From positions 1-5,650 of the forward strand of contig CAKSUE010000059.1 in assembly GCA_934501135.1 (NCBI GenBank): a stretch of DNA of 5,650 nucleotides, in the 5' to 3' direction. The notes beneath the pieces were generated by a model. It did not search any database. It saw nothing but the letters and a program-made list of their open reading frames with translations, and had not been told where the DNA came from. This document shows positions 1 to 4,216 of the stretch, one piece after another (the stretch's first letter is position 1; every line of letters begins with the position of its first letter). The position numbers and the translations under genes are program-made. This DNA comes from an uncultured Eubacteriales bacterium. GTDB lineage: Bacteria > Bacillota > Clostridia > Oscillospirales > Acutalibacteraceae.

Positions 1-89
1 GTTGTAATCCATCCAGATTTCAAGGTTTCGCATAATGAATCTATATCTGCATCTGTTATATCTGGTGGAGAAAATTTAATATAATCCAT
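1..89 (-). CDS. DegT/DnrJ/EryC1/StrS family aminotransferase, N-terminal fragment (runs off the left edge)
   Basis: Reading leftward from an ATG at 89, the open frame gives 29 residues beginning MDYIKFSPPDITDAD and ending LKSGWITT before the window stops. The pattern 'FSPPDIT..DI..L...L+SGWITT' is the characteristic N-terminus of PLP-dependent sugar aminotransferases of the DegT/DnrJ/EryC1/StrS family, which transfer an amino group to a nucleotide-linked keto sugar for surface polysaccharide, glycan or antibiotic sugars. The PLP lysine and the rest of the fold lie outside, so substrate and completeness cannot be judged. A purine-rich AAGGGAAGA (complement of 101-109) lies 11 bases upstream as a plausible ribosome binding site, and a good sigma-A promoter lies further upstream. 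The gene is transcribed divergently from gpr and need not be related to sporulation. The family call rests on a short but distinctive stretch. Confidence 0.8.
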   Translation of the reverse strand, partial: MDYIKFSPPDITDADIDSLCETLKSGWIT

Positions 90-174
90 AATTAATATTA
101 TCTTCCCTTCGTTAGTTTAATAAATATATTCCATATTAAATAAAAAGTAATTTCATCATTATTATGTTCGGATT

Positions 175-203
175 ATTATACCACATTAAGATAAAAACTT
201 CAA
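175..203 (-). promoter_or_regulatory. Sigma-A promoter with extended -10 for the leftward aminotransferase gene
   Basis: On the minus strand TTGAAG (complement of 198-203) is followed after exactly 17 bases by TATAAT (complement of 175-180). The three bases before the -10 are TGG, giving the extended TGn-TATAAT form. The predicted start is near 168, leaving a leader of about 80 bases before the ATG at 89. Spacing and hexamers fit the housekeeping consensus well. Confidence 0.65.
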
Positions 204-227
204 TCCATGCTAATTTTTCAATTAATT

Positions 228-256
228 GAATACAAAATTAAATAACAAGCAATAAT
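228..256 (+). promoter_or_regulatory. Possible forespore (sigma-F/sigma-G type) promoter for gpr
   Basis: GAATA at 228-232 resembles the -35 element of sigma-F/sigma-G promoters. After 15 bases comes AGCAATAAT at 248-256, a partial match to their GGnnAnAnT-like -10 element. The site sits about 40 bases before the gpr start, upstream of its ribosome binding site. In Bacillus, gpr is known to be forespore-expressed under sigma-F and sigma-G. The -10 match is imperfect and the region is AT-rich, so this is a suggestion only. Confidence 0.35.
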
Positions 257-296
257 ATATTAGAAATGACATTTAAAAGTAAAGGAGGCGGTTCTA

Positions 297-1178
297 TTGT
301 CATTTAGAACAGATTTAGCTCTTGAAACCAGAGAGCTGCTTGGAACAAATATCCCAGGAATAAAACATAATGAAAGAAATGAAGGCAACGTTAAAATAAC
401 AAACATTGAGATTTTAACTGATTCAGCAGCAGAAAGTCTAAAAAAACCTAAGGGAAAATATATAACAATAGAATTCCCAACGCTAACCGATAATTTTCAA
501 CATAATGATAAGCGAATTGAAAGAATCTCAACCGAAATAAGGAATCTAATACCCGAGAAGGGATTAGTATTGGTGGTAGGAATAGGCAACACAGAAATAA
601 CTCCAGATGCACTAGGCCCTAAATCGACATCGTACATTTTAGCTACAAGGCATATAAAAGGTGAGCTTGCTCGCTCAACAGGACTTGATAAATTGCGACC
701 GGTCTCTGCTGTTTTTCCCGGTGTTCTAGGACAAACAGGTATAGAAACAAGTGAATTCATAACAAGTATCGTAAACAAACTTAAACCTTCTTGTGTAATT
801 GTAATTGATGCGCTTGCCTCAAAACAAGCTAAACATCTTGGATGTACTATTCAAATATCAAATACAGGAATCTCGCCTGGATCTGGAGTTGGTAACTCAA
901 GGCCCTGCATAAGTAAAGAAACATTAAATGTCCCTGTTATAAGTATAGGCGTTCCAACTGTTATCGACGCATCAACATTAGCATATAGCTTAATAGATGA
1001 AAACAATGCCCCTCACAATCTACATGAAATATTCGCACCGCACGGTGCTGACATGATGGTAACACCCAGAGAAATTGATTTGCTCATTGAAAGGGCATCT
1101 AAACTTATAGGTTTATCAATTAACTGTGCGTTGCAAAAAGATTTTTCTGCAGAAGACATTTACCTCCTTGTATGCTGA
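297..1178 (+). CDS. gpr: GPR, germination protease (SASP-degrading endopeptidase)
   Basis: GPR starts breakdown of the small acid-soluble proteins that coat spore DNA, releasing DNA and amino acids at germination. The 293-residue product carries the family landmarks: RTDLALE at 4-10, GIGN..ITPDALGP at 95-108, ATRH at 116-119, RPVSAVFPGVLGQTGIET at 134-151, VIDALAS at 169-175, the ISNTGISPGSGVGN stretch at 187-200, IGVPTVIDA at 217-225 and MMVTPREID at 253-261. The two aspartates reported as essential in the Bacillus enzyme correspond to D104 (TPDALGP) and D171 (IDALAS). The start is TTG: AAAGGAGG at 281-288 lies 8 bases before it, and an in-frame TGA at 267 with no other start codon between excludes a longer form. 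Only three residues therefore precede RTDLALE, so the roughly 15-residue propeptide of Bacillus GPR is essentially absent. About 60 residues between VIDA and the C-terminal HEIFAPHGADMM segment are also missing relative to the B. subtilis protein as I remember it. spoIIP follows 97 bases downstream. Confidence 0.96.
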   Translation: MSFRTDLALETRELLGTNIPGIKHNERNEGNVKITNIEILTDSAAESLKKPKGKYITIEFPTLTDNFQHNDKRIERISTEIRNLIPEKGLVLVVGIGNTEITPDALGPKSTSYILATRHIKGELARSTGLDKLRPVSAVFPGVLGQTGIETSEFITSIVNKLKPSCVIVIDALASKQAKHLGCTIQISNTGISPGSGVGNSRPCISKETLNVPVISIGVPTVIDASTLAYSLIDENNAPHNLHEIFAPHGADMMVTPREIDLLIERASKLIGLSINCALQKDFSAEDIYLLVC

Positions 1179-1275
1179 TAAGATTGTAATAAAAAATATT
1201 TCTTTTTCATACCTTTTAAAAGATATCTATTAGACAACCTGTAAAGTTCATATAGATTTCTTCGGAGGTGTGAAG

Positions 1276-2370
1276 ATGTTCAACAAAAGAAAAGGAAATA
1301 TATCAAATACTCCCATAAAAATAGCAGCTTTATTATGTTCTATTCTCTCTATAATCTGCTTTTCTATAAGATTACCTTCTGTAATTAAAGGAAAAGAGGA
1401 AAATATAGAATTGTTTGCAGCAGGATTTATTCTCCCTAATGCTGATAGACCCGCATTACAGCAAGAATCTAAAAAATCAGCAAAAGTGAACCATGGTATA
1501 AAGCCTTTCAATCCTACTGAATCAGAAGACAGTTTATCGTCTGACACTGAAGTTGTCAACGATAATAATCATGAAGGTGAAAATAAATATAATATCATAG
1601 AAAGTCAGTTTGGCGAGGGTGGAATAGGGTACGACAACTTTTATGTAAAAAACGGCACCGATTATGATCTAAATATAGGAGAAGAACTCTCTAAACGTCC
1701 AGACATAAACTTTAAAAAGGACGGAAGTCCACAAGTTCTAATTGTTCACACACACACCTCTGAATCATATATGGAAAAGGATCTTGGATTTTACTATGAA
1801 AGTTTCTATCCACGCTCAACAAACTATGAAAAAAATGTTGTAAAAGTAGGAAATGCAATATCAGACAAACTAAAAGAGAACGGTATAGAGACCATTCACA
1901 ATACAACATATCACGATGTCCCAAGCTACAACGGATCATACTCAAGGTCCGCAGTAACAATAAATAATATTCTTGAAACGCATCCCTCTATACAAGTTGT
2001 ATTAGATATACACAGAGATTCAATAGGAAACAATGAAAGCGGTAAAGTAAAACCAACGTTTAAAGTAAACGGACAAAAGGCAGCCCAAATTATGGTAGTT
2101 TCTGGCTGCGATTTAGACGGAAGTATGGATTTTCCCGACTGGGAATATAATTTAAGATTTGCTTTAAGAATACAACAAGCAGCTGAAACATTATATCCTG
2201 GAATGACAAGACCTATGTCTTTCGGAGAATTTAGATACAATATGAACATTACACATGGTTCATTATTAATAGAAATTGGAACTGATGCAAATACACTGGA
2301 TGAGGCTGTTAGAACTGGTGGATATCTTGGAAATGTATTAACAAATGTGTTAAATAATCTGGAAAATTAA
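1276..2370 (+). CDS. spoIIP: SpoIIP, stage II sporulation peptidoglycan amidase/endopeptidase
   Basis: SpoIIP is the hydrolase of the SpoIID-SpoIIM-SpoIIP engulfment machine. It cuts stem peptides and cross-links in septal peptidoglycan from the mother-cell membrane. The protein (364 residues from the ATG) has a basic N-terminus, one membrane anchor at about 15-31, a polar low-complexity linker to about 105, then the catalytic domain. Family motifs are VLIVHTHTSESY at 154-165, DIHRDS at 244-249 and LLIEIGT at 330-336; H158, H246 and E333 are the likely metal-binding or catalytic residues. GGAGG at 1264-1268 lies 7 bases before the ATG at 1276, but only one base before an in-frame GTG at 1270, so the ATG is preferred. 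The 97-base gap after gpr has no convincing terminator. It contains CATATAGAT at 1249-1257, which resembles a sigma-E -10, but no properly spaced -35, so co-transcription with gpr and a weak internal promoter are both possible. The gpr-spoIIP order is a well-known spore-former arrangement. Confidence 0.95.
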   Translation: MFNKRKGNISNTPIKIAALLCSILSIICFSIRLPSVIKGKEENIELFAAGFILPNADRPALQQESKKSAKVNHGIKPFNPTESEDSLSSDTEVVNDNNHEGENKYNIIESQFGEGGIGYDNFYVKNGTDYDLNIGEELSKRPDINFKKDGSPQVLIVHTHTSESYMEKDLGFYYESFYPRSTNYEKNVVKVGNAISDKLKENGIETIHNTTYHDVPSYNGSYSRSAVTINNILETHPSIQVVLDIHRDSIGNNESGKVKPTFKVNGQKAAQIMVVSGCDLDGSMDFPDWEYNLRFALRIQQAAETLYPGMTRPMSFGEFRYNMNITHGSLLIEIGTDANTLDEAVRTGGYLGNVLTNVLNNLEN

Positions 2371-2387
2371 AAAGGTGGATTTTTAAA

Positions 2388-2708
2388 ATGAAGGTTGCAA
2401 AAAATAAGTATATTAGTTACTTTATATATTCAGCAATAGCAACCAGTCTTATAATAATACTATTTTGTGGTATGGTTATTGCCGATAAAAACACAAGACA
2501 AATAGCTTTTAACGATTACTCTTCAATTATAGATTTTAACATTATAAAAGGCTCTAAACATTATTTTGGAATAAAGACTTTTGGTAAATCTCATACTGTT
2601 GATGTGTCCACCCTTTATAATATAGCTCAGGCATTAAAAAACGTTATCTATTGTATAACGAATTCAATAAAAATGTTACTAAATATTATACCAATAATTA
2701 GCTTTTAA
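2388..2708 (+). CDS. Unknown small membrane protein in the gpr-spoIIP operon
   Basis: I do not recognise this 106-residue protein. AAAGGTGG at 2371-2378 lies 9 bases before the ATG, and the gene begins only 17 bases after the spoIIP stop, so it is very probably translated from the same message. The sequence has a short basic N-terminus (K2, K5, K7), one strong membrane segment at about 10-32, then a predicted exported or lumenal region of about 45 residues without cysteine (AFNDYSSIIDFN, KGSKHYFGIKTFGKSHTVDV). A hydrophobic or amphipathic C-terminal stretch at about 81-106 could be a second membrane segment or an interfacial helix. No catalytic motif is visible. By position it could be made during sporulation, for instance as a partner or regulator of SpoIIP, but that is inference from gene order only. 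Upstream coupling and the clean ribosome binding site make it a real gene with good likelihood. Confidence 0.75.
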   Translation: MKVAKNKYISYFIYSAIATSLIIILFCGMVIADKNTRQIAFNDYSSIIDFNIIKGSKHYFGIKTFGKSHTVDVSTLYNIAQALKNVIYCITNSIKMLLNIIPIISF

Positions 2709-2734
2709 ACTCTAAAGCCTGATATTCTGTGTAG

Positions 2735-2763
2735 TTGCATTTTGGGCACTTCGGATGTATAAT
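2735..2763 (+). promoter_or_regulatory. Likely sigma-A promoter for the Ser/Thr-rich membrane protein gene
   Basis: TTGCAT at 2735-2740 is followed after 17 bases by a perfect TATAAT at 2758-2763. The predicted start near 2770 leaves a leader of about 68 bases before the ATG at 2838. The -10 is ideal and the -35 matches only in TTG. An AT-only inverted repeat (AATTATT/AATAATT, 2761-2775) overlaps the predicted start; it may be chance in this composition. Confidence 0.5.
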
Positions 2764-2837
2764 TATTAAATAATTTGTTTTAAGTTTAACTTTATGTCCT
2801 TTATAACCCATGCTACATAATTATGGAGGAAATTATA

Positions 2838-3527
2838 ATGAAAATAAAAAATACAATGATTATAATATCATTTATTATATTGAGCTTTATAATGCAATTA
2901 AATGTATATGCAGTACAAACACAACCTTCAACAAAAAATACAAGTTCAATCACTCAATCAGCACCAAGCTCCACTACAACCCCAGCACCAAGTTCTACCC
3001 CAAGTTCTTCTCCTCCTTCATCGGAATCATCTTCGAAAGCTTCATCTGCAGCTTCTTCCTCTCAGCCCCAATCTCAGCAGACACCATCTTCAAAAGTTGA
3101 AACTAGTAATTATAGCTCTACACCACAAAGTCAGCAAACGGAACGTAAAAACACATCACAGTATACCTCTACTCCCTCAAAGGCATCAAGCGTAACACCC
3201 AGTACTTCATCAAGTACTGCATCAAGCACTACGTCAACCGAAGAACAGACAAGCTCTTTAAGTCTTCCTGAGGTTACTTCTGAAGACATATCTTCTCCAA
3301 GAGCTGTAACTTCCGTAACATATGAAGACTCAAATAATAGCAAAGTCCTAGGGTTAGTTGCATGCGCCCTTATTGGAATCGGTATAATAATTGTTTTGGT
3401 TGTTATATTAAGCTCCAGAAAATCTGGAGGAAACAAATTTAGCAGAAAACGCTATGGAAAATCTAGCCGCAAGAAGGGGCAGCACCTATTAGCAGATAAA
3501 TATTATAGAAATATAAAAAGAAGATAA
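2838..3527 (+). CDS. Secreted Ser/Thr/Pro/Gln-rich stalk protein with C-terminal membrane anchor and basic tail
   Basis: I cannot assign a family. The start at 2838 is chosen because GGAGG at 2825-2829 lies 8 bases before it; an in-frame ATG at 2823 would place the ribosome binding site inside the gene. The 229-residue product has a signal peptide (KIK, hydrophobic core at about 7-20, likely cleavage after VYA at 25). A disordered stretch follows at about 26-140, made almost entirely of S, T, P, Q and A with few charges. A more acidic segment at 143-165 leads to one membrane span at about 169-192 and a 37-residue tail rich in K and R (RKSGGNKFSRKR through NIKRR). The layout is that of a type I membrane protein with an extended, possibly glycosylated stalk and a short cytoplasmic basic domain. 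LPEVT at 143-147 is not a sortase signal. Such low-complexity regions drift quickly, so a search would probably align only the C-terminal part. It is probably a separate transcription unit from the sporulation genes. Confidence 0.8.
   Translation: MKIKNTMIIISFIILSFIMQLNVYAVQTQPSTKNTSSITQSAPSSTTTPAPSSTPSSSPPSSESSSKASSAASSSQPQSQQTPSSKVETSNYSSTPQSQQTERKNTSQYTSTPSKASSVTPSTSSSTASSTTSTEEQTSSLSLPEVTSEDISSPRAVTSVTYEDSNNSKVLGLVACALIGIGIIIVLVVILSSRKSGGNKFSRKRYGKSSRKKGQHLLADKYYRNIKRR
3204..3239 (+). repeat. Three tandem 12-base degenerate repeats within the Ser/Thr-rich coding region
   Basis: Units ACTTCATCAAGT (3204-3215), ACTGCATCAAGC (3216-3227) and ACTACGTCAACC (3228-3239) are in frame and encode TSSS, TASS and TTST. 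A second local duplication, GCACCAAG at 2961 and again 24 bases later at 2985, encodes two APSST copies. Both suggest that the stalk has grown by slippage or short duplication. Confidence 0.65.
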
Positions 3528-3548
3528 TAAAAAAACTAAAAAAATGTA

Positions 3549-3577
3549 TTGATTTTTTTTCCACTATATGATATAAT
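3549..3577 (+). promoter_or_regulatory. Strong sigma-A promoter (upstream of two) for tRNA-Leu
   Basis: TTGATT at 3549-3554, a 17-base spacer, and TATAAT at 3572-3577 preceded by TGA (3569-3571) give an extended -10 promoter. The predicted start is near 3584, about 50 bases before the tRNA. The spacer begins with a run of eight T. The -35 overlaps an A-tract/T-tract inverted repeat (3538-3545 with 3552-3559) that could be a weak terminator of the preceding gene. Confidence 0.7.
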
Positions 3578-3593
3578 TTCGTTTGTCTTGAAG

Positions 3594-3621
3594 TTGTAAT
3601 TAAATTTAAGACAAATATAAT
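3594..3621 (+). promoter_or_regulatory. Possible second, proximal sigma-A promoter for tRNA-Leu
   Basis: TTGTAA at 3594-3599, a 16-base spacer and TATAAT at 3616-3621 would start transcription near 3628, only about seven bases before the mature tRNA. Tandem promoters are common at stable RNA genes. The surrounding sequence is AT-rich, so this one is less certain than the upstream site. Confidence 0.4.
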
Positions 3622-3634
3622 AATTATATTGTAT

Positions 3635-3721
3635 GCCGCTGTGGTGGAATAGGCAGACACAAGGGACTTAAAATCCCTCGGTAGCGATACCGTACCGGTT
3701 CAAGTCCGGTCAGCGGCACCA
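3635..3721 (+). tRNA. tRNA-Leu (anticodon UAA)
   Basis: The acceptor stem GCCGCTG (3635-3641) pairs perfectly with CAGCGGC (3711-3717), followed by discriminator A and an encoded CCA (3719-3721). The anticodon arm AGGGA/TCCCT (3662-3666 with 3674-3678) encloses CTTAAAA, placing TAA at 3669-3671. A long variable arm CGGTA-GCGA-TACCG (3679-3692) marks it as a class II tRNA. The T arm is ACCGG-TTCAAGT-CCGGT (3694-3710). The 87-base length and long variable arm fit leucine. It decodes UUA (and UUG by wobble), codons used often in the neighbouring genes. Confidence 0.97.
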
Positions 3722-3727
3722 GGTAGC

Positions 3728-3957
3728 ACCTGGAGGCAGTTCGCGTGTGAAGCTAAAAGTAAATTGTTTTCTTTTACGCTCGTGTTTTCATTCTTCAGGT
3801 CCTTATTGTTATTCGTATCAATTGAGAATCTCAGTGCATATGTTGCATTCGGGATTCTTCTTTTTTTATAAAGTTAATCACACAAACTTTAAAGTCTTAG
3901 ATTCCTTAAGATTAGTTGCGCCAACTAAGTTAAGCTGCACTTGAATTATTAGTGCAG
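3728..3957 (+). ncRNA. Candidate structured non-coding RNA downstream of tRNA-Leu (family unknown; 6S-like fold possible)
   Basis: This stretch has no credible gene but is packed with inverted repeats. ACCTGGA (3728-3734) pairs with TTCAGGT (3794-3800), enclosing AGC-TAAAAG/CTTTTA-c-GCT (3751-3780). Next are ATTGtTA-TTCG-TAtCAAT (3805-3822), AGAATCTC/GGGATTCT (3825-3858), AAAGTT/AACTTT (3870-3890), CTTAA-ga-TTAGTTG/CAACTAA-g-TTAAG (3905-3934) and CTGCACT/AGTGCAG (3935-3957). An alternative long-range fold pairs GTGAAGCTAAA (3747-3757) with TTAAGCTGCAC (3930-3940), 9 of 11 positions, and TCTTCAGG (3792-3799) with CCTTAAGA (3904-3911), 7 of 8. That leaves an open middle and the 3825-3858 hairpin at the tip: a rod of about 195 nt with the general plan of 6S RNA. 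It appears more GC-rich than the spacer after it. No promoter of its own was found, so it would be processed from the tRNA transcript. The 6S idea is unproven; hairpins this short can also arise by chance. Confidence 0.4.
3825..3867 (+). terminator. Intrinsic terminator-like hairpin downstream of tRNA-Leu
   Basis: AGAATCTC (3825-3832) pairs with GGGATTCT (3851-3858) over 8 base pairs with one G-T wobble. An inner TGCA/TGCA stem (3835-3838 with 3844-3847) closes a five-base loop. The hairpin is followed by TC and seven T (3861-3867). It could end the tRNA transcript about 145 bases after the CCA, or be the tip of a longer RNA fold. Confidence 0.55.
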
Positions 3958-3967
3958 TTTTTCTTTT
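3935..3967 (+). terminator. Intrinsic terminator at the end of the tRNA-Leu/structured RNA unit
   Basis: A perfect 7-base-pair stem CTGCACT/AGTGCAG (3935-3941 with 3951-3957), a 9-base loop and the tract TTTTTCTTTT (3958-3967) form a classic rho-independent terminator. It directly abuts the 12-base-pair hairpin at 3905-3934. Being the second such structure in about 110 bases, it implies that transcription continues past the first at least part of the time. Confidence 0.75.
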
Positions 3968-4009
3968 CTTGTTTTTTCTTTTAGTTTTAATCTCATATTA
4001 AAATTATTG

Positions 4010-4168
4010 GTTAACTTATTTATTCAAATGTCATAAAAAGTTATAATATAATCCATTTAATTATTAATAAAACTTATTCATAAAATATGTATTTATAAGC
4101 ATTTATATCAAATATTATCTTTTATCCCCTTCTTGAATTATTCACTTTTTTATGTTAACCTATATTCA
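4010..4168. repeat. Two copies of a GTTAAC-YTAT-ATTCA motif in the citrate synthase upstream region
   Basis: The first copy (4010-4026) is GTTAAC followed by TTATTTATTCA. The second (4154-4168) is GTTAAC followed by CTATATTCA. They differ by one substitution and a two-base gap and lie 144 bases apart. GTTAAC is itself a palindrome. They flank the candidate promoter and could be regulator sites, but short matches in such AT-rich DNA may be chance. Confidence 0.3.
4023..4052 (+). promoter_or_regulatory. Weak candidate sigma-A promoter for citrate synthase
   Basis: TTCAAA at 4023-4028 and TATAAT at 4047-4052 are 18 bases apart, with a second overlapping TATAAT at 4042-4047. The start near 4059 would give a leader of about 158 bases. 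An alternative, TTGAAT (4133-4138) with TAACCT (4156-4161) at 17 bases, has the better -35 but a poor -10. The sequence does not settle which is used. Confidence 0.3.
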
Positions 4169-4216
4169 TTATATATTTTTTAATAAGAAGTCCTATTTTT
4201 AAAGGAGGATAAAACT

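Larger units (their letters stand above)
3968..4216. other. Very AT-rich intergenic region upstream of citrate synthase
   Basis: This stretch of about 250 bases has no plausible gene on either strand. It is markedly more AT-rich than the flanking genes and contains long A/T runs, a candidate promoter, a repeated GTTAAC-containing motif, and the citrate synthase ribosome binding site AAAGGAGG at 4201-4208. I see no riboswitch-like or strongly paired leader in it. Confidence 0.7.

Noticed and set aside
1249..1257. CATATAGAT as a sigma-E -10 element before spoIIP
   Set aside because: The nearest -35-like sequence (1225-1231) is 17 bases away, longer than sigma-E spacing normally allows, and matches poorly. 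It is mentioned only as a possibility under spoIIP.
2810..3195. Long alternative-frame open readings inside the Ser/Thr-rich gene
   Set aside because: They come from the low-complexity codon pattern. They lack their own ribosome binding sites and give Gln/His/Leu-rich strings typical of shadow frames.
3264..3280. LPEVT in the Ser/Thr-rich protein as a sortase sorting signal
   Set aside because: It is not LPxTG, lies about 20 residues before the membrane span, and the tail after the span is 37 residues, far longer than in sortase substrates.
3538..3560. A-tract/T-tract inverted repeat as a terminator of the Ser/Thr-rich gene
   Set aside because: The stem is only A-T pairs and overlaps the -35 of the tRNA promoter. 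It may contribute to termination but is too weak to call.
3747..3944. A 65-codon open frame (GTG start) downstream of tRNA-Leu, with GGAGG 10 bases upstream
   Set aside because: It runs through both terminator-like hairpins and most of the structured region. The product is an odd Cys/Phe/His-rich string with no plausible domain, and the GGAGG is part of an inverted repeat.
3635..3967. tRNA 3' end as an integration site of a mobile element
   Set aside because: No second copy of the tRNA end, integrase or other mobile gene appears in the window; the sequence downstream is structured RNA-like and then ordinary intergenic DNA.
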